A DNA stretch of 64,000 nt from Cytophagaceae bacterium (GCA_947458545.1 CANGYH010000001.1:620001-684000), one strand, 5' to 3'; numbered from the stretch's first letter, positions 23,993 through 31,458 are shown. The notes: a model not told the origin generated them from the letters alone. Made by a program: numbers and translations.

Positions 23993-24430
23993 GTGAAAAA
24001 GCTAGACTTTTCTAAAATCGGCAAACGGGCTGCTGGCCTGGCTGTCGGTACGGCCCTTTCGGGCTTTTTGAACAAGACCTTGGAGAAGACCAACGCCCAG
24101 GGTCAGCCGATGATCAACCAAGAGATGCGAGGCCTGATTATGGTCGGAGCCGGTGCATTTCTACCAGGGCTCATTAGCAAAAAGCAAGACGATATGATTG
24201 AGGCCGTAGGTGCCGGTATCATGTCAAAAGGTGTCGACACGCTCTTGCGCCGGTTTGTCCCCAGCATGGTATCAGGCATTGACGGCACCGATGAAGGTGT
24301 TTTTGGTGCCTACGATTCGCCTGAAAGCTTGGGCGAAGTAAACGGCGTGTATGGCACTGATGACGGGGTATTTGGCTCCGATGAAGGTGTCTTCGGCGCT
24401 GAAGAACCAAGTTCAATCAACGTCATGTAG
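23993..24430 (+). CDS. Hydrophobic protein with GVFG repeats
   Basis: A 145-residue protein beginning at GTG 23993 ('MKKLDFSKIGKRAAGLAVGTALSGFLN'). It has two hydrophobic stretches (about 12-25 and 48-62), then a C-terminal tail with a short repeat: 'TDEGVFGAYDSPE', 'GEVNGVYGTDDGVFGSDEGVFGAEE'. The motif D-[ED/DD]-G-V-F-G occurs three times. The tail could bind the capsid, as short tandem motifs do in scaffold or minor membrane proteins; this is speculative. It immediately precedes the main capsid candidate. Confidence 0.5.
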   Translation: MKKLDFSKIGKRAAGLAVGTALSGFLNKTLEKTNAQGQPMINQEMRGLIMVGAGAFLPGLISKKQDDMIEAVGAGIMSKGVDTLLRRFVPSMVSGIDGTDEGVFGAYDSPESLGEVNGVYGTDDGVFGSDEGVFGAEEPSSINVM

Positions 24431-24474
24431 GCACCGGCCTACTCCCTATCAACTCCCATTCACAAACCCAAAAA

Positions 24475-25170
24475 GTGAAAAACAACTTCCCCATTTCTGA
24501 AGACAAGGCAAGGAACGTCTACAATGCACTAACCTTGCCAGTCAACCAAGGTGGCCGCTTTGGCTACGCAAAAGAGAAGGTACAGGCTAGCTTCTTGCGT
24601 CAGGAACTTCCGCTGCGCAACAACCAAAGCACCTATGCCTTTGACTTTCAGCCCAAAAACGGCTCAAAGCCTACCGAGCGTCTGTTGCAGCGCACGGACA
24701 ACTTCCACATGCTAGGCCTTGGCCTGCTGCTGGCCGTTGAAAACAAAAACAAACCCGGCTCTGCGCCTCTGCTGGCCTACCCCCAGCTTTTTGAAGTGCA
24801 GAAGCTGATCGCTTCAGGTACTGCCATCGGTGGCATCGCAGACCCAGACGTGCGCGACCTGAATGCCATCTACAACGGCATCTTGGCCATCAAGCAAGTC
24901 AGCACCGAGGTAGTATCAGACGTAGATACCCGCCGCTTCTATGTTGTGCCTAGCACGCAAGAAAACGGTATCAACGACCGCAGTGAGGCCAACTATGCCG
25001 ATGGCATCATCAGCATTGAACCCCAGCCAATCTTGGTTGGCAAGGACAGCAATGCGCTCACTGTTACAATCCCTACCTGGCCAGGCATCGCGCTCCAGTC
25101 TAACCGGGCCGACTGGGAAATCAACCTGGTAGCCTACGCTGTTGGCTACCGGATTTTGGGTGTGAACTAA
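24475..25170 (+). CDS. Candidate major capsid protein (beta-rich)
   Basis: A 231-residue protein starting at GTG 24475. After a helical N-terminus ('EDKARNVYNALTLPV') come segments typical of jelly-roll viral proteins: 'ASFLRQELPLRNNQSTYAFDF', 'ERLLQRTDNFHMLGLGLLLAV', 'DTRRFYVVPSTQ', and a final 'WEINLVAYAVGYRILGVN'. It lies in the middle of the structural operon and is followed by a strong hairpin, a common way to raise capsid mRNA over downstream genes. No homologue can be searched here. It might be one of two single-jelly-roll capsid proteins with the 25683 product, or a reduced double jelly roll. Moderate to low confidence in the exact role. Confidence 0.5.
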   Translation: MKNNFPISEDKARNVYNALTLPVNQGGRFGYAKEKVQASFLRQELPLRNNQSTYAFDFQPKNGSKPTERLLQRTDNFHMLGLGLLLAVENKNKPGSAPLLAYPQLFEVQKLIASGTAIGGIADPDVRDLNAIYNGILAIKQVSTEVVSDVDTRRFYVVPSTQENGINDRSEANYADGIISIEPQPILVGKDSNALTVTIPTWPGIALQSNRADWEINLVAYAVGYRILGVN

Positions 25171-25201
25171 GCGCGCCACCACCCCCGCGCCCTGTAGTAA
25201 T

Positions 25202-25238
25202 GGCCCCGCCCGCCCTTGGTTTGGTGTGGGGCGGGGCC
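25202..25238 (+). terminator. Strong hairpin after the candidate capsid gene
   Basis: Arms GGCCCCGCCC and GGGCGGGGCC with a 17-base loop, then TTCTACTTT. It lies inside the operon, so it probably acts as a partial terminator or an mRNA stabiliser. Confidence 0.65.
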
Positions 25239-25273
25239 TTCTACTTTAACCCACCTGCCAACACTCAACTTAT

Positions 25274-25681
25274 ATGGCACTCACAACCCGCGCCGCTACG
25301 GTAATCGCCAACATCAAGGCACTCACGCAAGCAGAGATGGCAGTTGCATCGGCGGCCCTTTTTCGCAACCCCAACCGACTGTTTAGGCAGTTTACAGCTA
25401 CCTTCTTAGCCGCCAAAATAGCCTGGAGGCCCAGCACATACGCTAACCTCTTTCGCACAACAGACGGCAACACGATTGCAAACACCCATCCTGTTGCCAA
25501 GATTTTTCGCACCAACCTGACAAGCTTTGGTCAGGAGGACGCAGATAGCCTGGTAGAGGCCCTCTATAAAGACAAAGCCAACCGCAATGTGCTTTGGGGC
25601 CTACGCCGTGGCAACGCTGCCCTTGCCAATAGCACCGCCCAGGTGCCCATCAATCAACCTCCTGTAGTCGCAGCTAGCTAG
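25274..25681 (+). CDS. Helical structural-operon protein
   Basis: A 135-residue protein with an Ala-rich helical N-terminus ('RAATVIANIKALTQAEMAVASAALFRNPNRL'), a central basic/aromatic region and a low-complexity Ala/Pro C-terminus. No family is recognised. It lies between the two beta-rich capsid candidates and, with the second, between two strong hairpins, so it may be produced at a similar level. One base separates its stop from the next start. Confidence 0.5.
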   Translation: MALTTRAATVIANIKALTQAEMAVASAALFRNPNRLFRQFTATFLAAKIAWRPSTYANLFRTTDGNTIANTHPVAKIFRTNLTSFGQEDADSLVEALYKDKANRNVLWGLRRGNAALANSTAQVPINQPPVVAAS

Positions 25682-25682
25682 T

Positions 25683-26072
25683 ATGCAGATACGCCCCATC
25701 ACCCGCACCACGTCTGTTGAAGTAGTCTTCGACGGCGTTCGCAATCAGTATGTATTTCCAGAAATGGCCGAGCTACGAGGCAAGACCATCTACGGTGTGC
25801 ATGCTGACTTTGACAGCACCCGCACGCCCAACAATCAAACGGTGCATGGCACCGCTATGCAGTCAGGTGGCTTTTTGACCTTGGTCAATCAAGACAACAA
25901 AGCCATGATAGACAATGTGCCGCTTGCCCTCTTGCGCCAAATGCGCGACCAAGGCAACCTGACACCTTTTGAGGTTCAAAATGTGTCCTTCAACCGAAGC
26001 TTTATCAAGGTGGCTGATACTTCTATCATCCAAACAGGTAGGGCATTGGCCTTTACAATCGTTCACAATTAA
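25683..26072 (+). CDS. Candidate single-jelly-roll virion protein
   Basis: A 129-residue, almost entirely beta protein: 'SVEVVFDGVRNQYVFPEMAE', 'LRGKTIYGVHADFDS', 'GGFLTLVNQDNKAMIDNVPL', 'LLRQMRDQGNLTPFEVQNV', 'NRSFIKVADTS', 'ALAFTIVHN'. The order 'FPE...LRGKTI', 'FLTLVN', 'I-x-N-x-P-L', 'RSFIKV' recalls a pattern I associate with small virion proteins of tailless Bacteroidota phages; I cannot verify this here. It would suit a second coat protein or a penton/spike base. A 12-bp hairpin terminator follows directly. Confidence 0.45.
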   Translation: MQIRPITRTTSVEVVFDGVRNQYVFPEMAELRGKTIYGVHADFDSTRTPNNQTVHGTAMQSGGFLTLVNQDNKAMIDNVPLALLRQMRDQGNLTPFEVQNVSFNRSFIKVADTSIIQTGRALAFTIVHN

Positions 26073-26073
26073 T

Positions 26074-26102
26074 AGGTGGGGCGCTTACGCAGCGCCCCAC
26101 CT
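26074..26102 (+). terminator. Strong hairpin terminator
   Basis: Perfect 12-bp arms AGGTGGGGCGCT and AGCGCCCCACCT with a 5-base loop. There is only a weak T-tract (TTAA). It closes the capsid-candidate segment; downstream genes must rely on read-through or another promoter. Confidence 0.7.
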
Positions 26103-26122
26103 TAACAATCTCAAAACCCAAA

Positions 26123-26863
26123 ATGGAACCCGTAATAGCCATTGAGAGCCACTTTGAAAATGCCAACGCGGCATTTTTCAAAATCCGTGGGGCAGGCATC
26201 GAACTGCGAAGCCCAGAAGTGGAAGGCATGACACCTAACAACCTTGCTGGACACTTCGGCAAGATGTATGAAACCCTGCCAGGTGGCAGGCAATACGAGG
26301 TGATTTTTTGGGAAAAGCCTAACGGTGGCAAATCCGCTCAAAAGTGGTCGTTCTGGAAGCCTGCCGACCCAAACACCGTGGCGGCCATATCTGGCCCTGG
26401 CACTCAAAGCTCTGAAATCATGAACCTGCATTTGAAGATGCGTGATATGGAGCACCAACAAGAGCTAGAGCGCATCAGGCGCGAGCACGAAGCCAAGACG
26501 GCCAAAAAAGAGGAAAGCGGCTTCTCTGAAGCTGGCTTGCTTTCGGCCATCGGCAAGGTGGCCGAAGTGCTTGATAAAGTCGCTGCCCTACGTGGCTCTG
26601 CGGTATCTGGCCCAGCCAAGCCGCGGCAGCCCCAGACGCGCCCCCAGGCGTTGCCGGCGCAACCCCAACCTGGCTATGTGGCTACCACTCAAGACCCAGA
26701 CGAGGCAGACGGTTTAGGCCAAGTGGCTGACCACCTAAGCGCCTTGCAAGACGCGCTAGGCCCTGAAGAGCTTATTGGGGTGCTGGCCACCTTAGCTGAA
26801 GCCGGACGGCGCGACCCAGACAATCTAAGAGAGAAAATCTCCCTTGCCAAAAACCTTCTGTAG
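26123..26863 (+). CDS. Structural-operon protein with coiled coil
   Basis: A 246-residue protein. The first 85 residues are compact and mixed alpha/beta ('VIAIESHFENANAAFFKIRGAGIELRSPE', 'YEVIFWEKPNG'). A charged coiled coil follows ('LHLKMRDMEHQQELERIRRE', 'HEAKTAKKEES'), then a Pro/Gln-rich linker and a helical C-terminus. The GGKS in 'PNGGKSAQKW' is not a Walker A motif because the upstream Gly and spacing are wrong. Function is unknown; the shape suggests an adaptor or scaffold. Confidence 0.5.
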   Translation: MEPVIAIESHFENANAAFFKIRGAGIELRSPEVEGMTPNNLAGHFGKMYETLPGGRQYEVIFWEKPNGGKSAQKWSFWKPADPNTVAAISGPGTQSSEIMNLHLKMRDMEHQQELERIRREHEAKTAKKEESGFSEAGLLSAIGKVAEVLDKVAALRGSAVSGPAKPRQPQTRPQALPAQPQPGYVATTQDPDEADGLGQVADHLSALQDALGPEELIGVLATLAEAGRRDPDNLREKISLAKNLL

Positions 26864-26866
26864 GCT

Positions 26867-27628
26867 ATGTACTACGTTCTTGACCCTACCAAATCAGGGC
26901 CTACCCAAAAGGGTAAGCCTGCCCCAGTGCCACCGGGCGGGGTTGCCAACAATCAATTTGCTGGTATAACCATTGCGCCCATGGCCAACCCTGGCTTTTT
27001 TAACGCGCGCCGCGAACCTAACCTTAATAGCCAAGTTGCCATCCAAGTAAAAAAAGGCACCCGAGCCACCGGCATCATCGTGCCTGAAGGCAGCCGCTTT
27101 TGGATTCAGCTAGATACGCCTGCTGGTATAGCTTACGTGCGTAGCGATGTAGCTAGTTGGCCAGGTAAAAAGAACAGCAAAACCCCAACCGCCACAGGCG
27201 GGAAAGAAAGTGGAGAGGCTGTAAAAAAATGGAGGCCCGATCTTAAAGACCGCCCGGTCGGCTGGCTGGCTGCTGCCCCAACCGTCAATGTGCGTAAAGG
27301 GCCCAGCGTGTCAGCTGAAGTGCTACGTGTAGCAACCAACCCCGGCTTTGGGTATCAACGCTTGGGCAGCCTTACTGGCCAAACCGTAGAGGTCGGGAAA
27401 ACGCTGTGGCTAGAGGTTGAGCAACGTGGCCAAGTCGGCTGGGTGCGCTCTGATGTGGTGTGGTGGAAAGGCAGCCGCACCATTACCGAACGTGTGGTAG
27501 AGCCTGTAAAAGAGGCTGCCAAAGACGTTGCCGAGGCTACCAAGTCAGCCTTCAACTGGGTAACCAACGCTGCCCTAATCGTGGGTGGAGGCTACCTCCT
27601 TATCAAGCTTTCAGAAAACAGCAAGTAA
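26867..27628 (+). CDS. Two-SH3b-domain protein with C-terminal membrane anchor
   Basis: A 253-residue protein with two bacterial SH3-like domains: about 35-95 ('FFNARREPNLNSQVAIQVKKG', 'RFWIQLDTPAGIAYVRSDVA') and about 132-200 ('VNVRKGPSVSAEVLRV', 'LWLEVEQRGQVGWVRSDVV'). The C-terminus carries one membrane helix ('AALIVGGGYLLIKLSENSK'). SH3b domains bind peptidoglycan, so the protein may help dock the virion or lysis machinery to the cell wall. It directly precedes the lytic-enzyme-like gene. Confidence 0.65.
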   Translation: MYYVLDPTKSGPTQKGKPAPVPPGGVANNQFAGITIAPMANPGFFNARREPNLNSQVAIQVKKGTRATGIIVPEGSRFWIQLDTPAGIAYVRSDVASWPGKKNSKTPTATGGKESGEAVKKWRPDLKDRPVGWLAAAPTVNVRKGPSVSAEVLRVATNPGFGYQRLGSLTGQTVEVGKTLWLEVEQRGQVGWVRSDVVWWKGSRTITERVVEPVKEAAKDVAEATKSAFNWVTNAALIVGGGYLLIKLSENSK

Positions 27629-27630
27629 TC

Positions 27631-28146
27631 ATGGCTAGAACCTTCTTAGGCCGCCGAGACGTGCCCCTTGGCATACGCAACAACAACCCCGGCAACCTGC
27701 GCCCCGGCGACAAATGGCAGGGCCGTACAGAGGCAGGGCAGGCCGGTGGCTTTGTCCAGTTCCAAAACATGGCTTGGGGCATCCGGGCCATGCTCATCGA
27801 CCTATCGAACAAAATCCGCAAGGGGCGCAATACAGTGCGCCGGATTATCTCCGCATGGGCACCGCCCACCGAAAACAACACGGATGCCTATATCCGCTTT
27901 GTAGCCCGGTCTATGGGTGTAGATGCCGATGCTGCTTTGACGGCAAGCAAAGGCACCCTCTTTGCCTTGGCCTCCGCTATTGCCATCAAAGAGAATGGCA
28001 AGAAGTGGGCTCTGCCCTCTGAAGAACTCGAAGCCGGCTGGAACCTTATGCCCAGCCGCACCAAAAAGGTAGTGGCCGCCGCAGGTGGCAGCGCAGCCCT
28101 GTTTTTTATAGGGCTTGGCATTTACTTCTATACCCGTATGTCCTAA
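27631..28146 (+). CDS. Virion-associated lytic/'GIRNNNPGN' protein
   Basis: A 171-residue protein beginning at ATG 27631. The N-terminal 'PLGIRNNNPGNLRPGDKWQG', then 'GFVQFQNMAWGIRAM', 'ISAWAPPTENNTDAYIRFV' are the hallmarks of phage 'structural protein/transglycosylase-like' proteins often annotated as peptidoglycan-active virion proteins. The C-terminus has a membrane helix ('AAAGGSAALFFIGLGIYFYT'), so the enzyme would sit in a membrane, as expected for a virus that punctures the cell wall by membrane fusion or tube formation. It precedes the next gene with a TAATG overlap. Confidence 0.75.
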   Translation: MARTFLGRRDVPLGIRNNNPGNLRPGDKWQGRTEAGQAGGFVQFQNMAWGIRAMLIDLSNKIRKGRNTVRRIISAWAPPTENNTDAYIRFVARSMGVDADAALTASKGTLFALASAIAIKENGKKWALPSEELEAGWNLMPSRTKKVVAAAGGSAALFFIGLGIYFYTRMS

Positions 28147-28397
28147 TGGCCAAAGCCCGCATATCGACCCAACAGGTCAACACCCCAGGCCGGTACCGCT
28201 TCTCTGACGAGTGCATCTCTGTGGCCTTCATCAACACTGGCAACGCCCTTGCCTACGTGGCCGGTGTCCCCGTTCCTGCCGGTGGCTCAATAGCCTATGC
28301 CAGTCAGCAATCAGGCGTTTTTATCGGTGATGATGTTGCCGTCTCTTTTGGAGCCGGAAGCCTCCCCATGTTGCACGTAACAGAATTGAGCCTATGA
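28146..28397 (+). CDS. Small beta-rich virion-protein candidate
   Basis: An 83-residue protein made of short strands ('TPGRYRFSDECISVAFINTGN', 'ALAYVAGVPVPAGGSIAYA', 'VFIGDDVAVSFG'). It resembles small phage fibre- or spike-associated domains with the pattern 'NTG-x-A-x-V-x-G-V-P-V-x-A-G', but no family is certain. Its stop overlaps the ATG of the next gene. Confidence 0.45.
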   Translation: MAKARISTQQVNTPGRYRFSDECISVAFINTGNALAYVAGVPVPAGGSIAYASQQSGVFIGDDVAVSFGAGSLPMLHVTELSL

Positions 28398-29065
28398 TTC
28401 AGTTTGCCACGCCTGTTAGCGTAAGAGAAAGCCCTATCCCTGACCTTGCGCAAGTGCTAAGTCAAGGTAGTGAGGCTAGTACTTCTCTATCAATCACTGA
28501 CGAGGCCGGTAATTTATCGGAAGTGTCAGACTTCTATCTAGCCCAGCAGATGATTGATAATGATAAAACTTATTCGTCTATTATAAGAGGCAAAAGCCAA
28601 TCCTATCAGGTCTCCGTAGATGGTCAGATAGATGGATCGCTAGTAATAGCGCCCGCAGAGTTCGATCTTATCGAAAGCCCTTACCCAAGCCAAGATGTAA
28701 CCTACCACAAGCTTACACTGCCATTTACAACCGGCACCCTGGCGATTAGAGAGACCTTGCCAATTGTCCCTCGTCTGGTACTGACAGTTGATCCCAATCT
28801 AATTGGGGTAGTTCAAAACACGCACAATATTGACCTTACCGGTATGACTATCGTCAACCCGCAAGTAGGAAATTATGCCATTCATATTCCTTCAATCTCT
28901 ACAGTGTTAAGCTTTACTTTAACTTGTCTAGAATCGCAGCCATTTTTCTTTACCCGCGTCTCTACAGGGGTTATAGATTTTAACTGCTACGACCCACTAA
29001 ATGGCTTTCAACCAACCGACAGTTGGTCTCGGGTGCAAATCATCATCGACTGTATACCCCTCTAA
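28394..29065 (+). CDS. AT-richer beta protein, candidate spike
   Basis: A 223-residue protein rich in Ser, Thr and Ile, with many predicted strands ('SLSITDEAGNLSEVSDFYL', 'SYQVSVDGQIDGSLVIAP', 'LSFTLTCLESQPFFFTRVS'). The DNA here is visibly more AT-rich than its neighbours, and codon choice differs (for example TTA and ATA appear). Such local composition is typical of receptor-binding proteins that are exchanged between phages. It starts with an ATGA overlap on the preceding gene. The family is not recognised. Confidence 0.45.
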   Translation: MIQFATPVSVRESPIPDLAQVLSQGSEASTSLSITDEAGNLSEVSDFYLAQQMIDNDKTYSSIIRGKSQSYQVSVDGQIDGSLVIAPAEFDLIESPYPSQDVTYHKLTLPFTTGTLAIRETLPIVPRLVLTVDPNLIGVVQNTHNIDLTGMTIVNPQVGNYAIHIPSISTVLSFTLTCLESQPFFFTRVSTGVIDFNCYDPLNGFQPTDSWSRVQIIIDCIPL

Positions 29066-29067
29066 AC

Positions 29068-29304
29068 ATGCACCACCACCAACCCATACTGCAAGCAACT
29101 GGCTTCAGTACGGCGGTATCTACGCTGTTCTATTGGTCTATTGCCCATAATCTACATGTAGTGCCCGTCTCTGCTTTCCTCTCTGCCGTGGTGGGCTTCA
29201 TTACGGCCAAAGGGCTAGGGGCCACATGGGACTATTTCGCCCAGCGCATCACCAAAGCAGACGGTGCCATTATCTACCGAGCCAACCGCCCAATTAAGCC
29301 ATGA
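29068..29304 (+). CDS. Small membrane protein, holin-like
   Basis: A 78-residue protein starting at ATG 29068 ('MHHHQPILQATGFSTAVSTL'). Two hydrophobic segments ('FSTAVSTLFYWSIAHNL' and 'VPVSAFLSAVVGFITAKGLG') and a basic C-terminus ('RITKADGAIIYRANRPIKP') fit a small holin-like protein. The stop TGA overlaps the ATG of the next gene. Confidence 0.45.
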   Translation: MHHHQPILQATGFSTAVSTLFYWSIAHNLHVVPVSAFLSAVVGFITAKGLGATWDYFAQRITKADGAIIYRANRPIKP

Positions 29305-29609
29305 AGCCCCGCAATCCCCGTACCCGTCGTGTGCGCAAGGCCAAGGATATGACCTTGAAGGAACGCTACAACGCGCCAACTCCCCGGCTCTTCAGGCGCA
29401 TAGCTCTGGCCGGGGAGGTTGCTACCTGGCTGGCCGGTGTGGCCGGGGCCGTGGTGGCCATTGCAGGCCTGCCCGTGACTGGCCCCATTGCCATTGCCGC
29501 CGGTGTGCTGGCCATTACCGGCCAGACGGCGCATAAGGTGGCCAAGCTTGTTGTAGATGAAGACCATCTACAGCCCCAAGCCCAACCCGTGCCCGAGCCT
29601 GCCCCATGA
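29301..29609 (+). CDS. Small membrane protein with basic N-terminus
   Basis: A 102-residue protein. The first 33 residues are highly basic ('MKPRNPRTRRVRKAKDMTLK'). A hydrophobic hairpin follows ('EVATWLAGVAGAVVAIAGLPV' region, then 'IAIAAGVLAITGQTA'). The tail is Pro/Gln/Glu-rich. A holin, spanin-like or virion membrane protein is possible. It is coupled to both neighbours by 4-base ATGA overlaps. Confidence 0.45.
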   Translation: MKPRNPRTRRVRKAKDMTLKERYNAPTPRLFRRIALAGEVATWLAGVAGAVVAIAGLPVTGPIAIAAGVLAITGQTAHKVAKLVVDEDHLQPQAQPVPEPAP

Positions 29610-31450
29610 CGCGCAAGCAAATCTCTGCCCTTACTTACGATCAGTTTTTAGCCCGCTTCCGTGGGCTTTCCTATTTCACCCAGGTCAGGTTGCAGGGTGA
29701 AGCTGGCTTTTCCATAGCATACGACGACTGGCAGGCCATGCGCCGCGCCAAAGCCATTGCTCTTGGCTTAGACCCAGATGCCTCTACCGAGCTTGTTATC
29801 TACTATGCACTAGGGGGCAAAGACGGTATAGCGGCAGTTGGCAAACCCAGCATTCGCCTGGAGTTTGCTACCAACGAAGACCTCTTGACCTTTCAAGAGC
29901 GCATGGCCACCGTAGAAGTGGATACTATCCCTACCAAGGCATTGCCCAGGTATGATGATGAAACCAAGCCGCGCCGCACCCGCAAGCAAGCCGCTACCCC
30001 GCCTGCCCAAGCTTATGCCGGCGTAGAGCTTTTGCCGATTGATGACGTGCACGAGGCAAGGGGCCTGTTTCAGAACCGGGCCGAAGCCTTCAGCTCTGAA
30101 AGCGTAGAGCGCATCTTGGCAGACGTGGAAGCCGGGCAATTCCGGTGGGCCATGTTTGACCCCATCACCGTTTGGCGCAATCCTGAAGACGGCAGGTACT
30201 ACATCTTGAGTGGCCACTCACGCACGGAAGCCTTCAGACGGCTGGCCGCCCAGGGCGCCACAGCCGAAGGCCGAACCTTTGACCAAATACCTGTGAAGGT
30301 GGCGGACGTTGATTTGGAAGAGGCCAAGCGCCTGGCCCGCACGTCCAACAACCTAAGCACCAAAGAGACCGACACCGAGCGCGCCGCCTACTACCGTGCC
30401 AAGCTGGAAGAGGGCACCCCGAAAAAAGAGGTGGAGGCCGAAGCCAAAAAGCTGGAGGGCCGCAATGCCAACTACATCTTAAACCTAGCCGCCCTTGCCC
30501 CCACGTCTCAGGCCTTCACCCTTGCCCAGGCCATGGAAGGGGCAGCCGAGAGCCAAAACGCCGTGCTGGCCCGCGCCCTGGCTGATTGGATAGGGGAAGG
30601 GGTGCGCCGGTTCAAACTCACACGCGCCCAGCAGGACGAAGCCCATGCCTATCTATCTAGGCAGTATGGCAAGGCCTACACAAGCAAAGGGCAATGGCTA
30701 GAGAGGCTTGATAACGTCATTACCAAGCAACGCTTGCTAGGTGAAGAGGGGCAGGCCTTGAACCTTGAAAACCGCACCATGAAGTCTGTTGACGAAATGG
30801 ACTGGGATGCGACTTTGGAGGATTTACGGCAGCAACTCAAAGAGGCCGAAAAGAACCTGAAAACAGCGCGCGAAGGGCTGATTCGTAATGGCTACAGCGG
30901 TGAAAAGCTAGACCACTACCTTTCAGAGCACGAGGGCCGGATACGGGCCATCAGCAGAAAGATTGTAGAGCACATGGATACCAAAGGGGCCATGCGCGAA
31001 GCGGCCCGGTCGCAGCTGGCCATCTTTGGCCTAAATCGATTAGAAGATTTTGTTGCCAAGGCACTTGCTAGAAAAGAAGGCAATAAGTTGTATCTAGACC
31101 TAGGCCCAGTCAATGAAGAGCTAATTGATGCATTCAAAAAGTATTGGCAAAGGGATGTAAAAGACTTCACCCTTGTGTTTGATGAATCATCGGTTAGGCA
31201 TATTCACAAGGAACATGGCAACCCAGAAGCCGAAATCAGCAGAGGCAACATGCCTTTCACATTTAAAGATTATCTCGCTTTACCCAAAGCTATCAATAAT
31301 AGTCTTGTAATCCTACCCGGAGACGATCTATCAAAAGTTCAGATTATATCTGAATCAGAAGGATACTTGTATATCATACTAGTCGAAAGAGCTCAACGAA
31401 AAAAGCTTGCCATTAACACCGCCTATAAAAAGAAAACCCGGCCTAGATAG
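29606..31450 (+). CDS. Polyvalent-type protein: ParB-like domain plus C-terminal PBECR nuclease
   Basis: A 614-residue multidomain protein. About 136-260 is ParB/Srx-like: 'LLPIDDVHEARGLFQNR', 'FDPITVWRNPEDGRYYILSG', 'HSRTEAFRRLAAQG', 'VKVADVDLEEAKRLARTSN'. A long helical region follows with coiled coil (about 395-440). The last ~110 residues match the phage Barnase-EndoU-ColicinE5/D-RelE-like nuclease pattern: 'FTLVFDESSVRHIHKEHG', 'FTFKDYLALPKAINNS', 'SEGYLYIILVE', 'KKLAINTAYKKKT'. Proteins joining ParB-like and PBECR domains are described as polyvalent proteins that enter the new host with phage or plasmid DNA. The DNA of the C-terminal domain is AT-richer than the rest, suggesting module exchange. 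Confidence 0.75.
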   Translation: MTRKQISALTYDQFLARFRGLSYFTQVRLQGEAGFSIAYDDWQAMRRAKAIALGLDPDASTELVIYYALGGKDGIAAVGKPSIRLEFATNEDLLTFQERMATVEVDTIPTKALPRYDDETKPRRTRKQAATPPAQAYAGVELLPIDDVHEARGLFQNRAEAFSSESVERILADVEAGQFRWAMFDPITVWRNPEDGRYYILSGHSRTEAFRRLAAQGATAEGRTFDQIPVKVADVDLEEAKRLARTSNNLSTKETDTERAAYYRAKLEEGTPKKEVEAEAKKLEGRNANYILNLAALAPTSQAFTLAQAMEGAAESQNAVLARALADWIGEGVRRFKLTRAQQDEAHAYLSRQYGKAYTSKGQWLERLDNVITKQRLLGEEGQALNLENRTMKSVDEMDWDATLEDLRQQLKEAEKNLKTAREGLIRNGYSGEKLDHYLSEHEGRIRAISRKIVEHMDTKGAMREAARSQLAIFGLNRLEDFVAKALARKEGNKLYLDLGPVNEELIDAFKKYWQRDVKDFTLVFDESSVRHIHKEHGNPEAEISRGNMPFTFKDYLALPKAINNSLVILPGDDLSKVQIISESEGYLYIILVERAQRKKLAINTAYKKKTRPR

Positions 31451-31458
31451 CCGGGTTT
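31434..31458 (+). terminator. Terminator at the end of the late operon
   Basis: Arms AAACCCGGC and GCCGGGTTT, 7-base loop, overlapping the stop codon of the polyvalent protein and followed by TTTACCCTTT. Confidence 0.75.

Noticed and set aside
26123-26863. A Walker A motif ('NGGKSAQ') suggesting a packaging ATPase
   Set aside because: The GxxxxGK[ST] spacing is not met, no Walker B follows, and the rest of the protein is coiled coil and low complexity.
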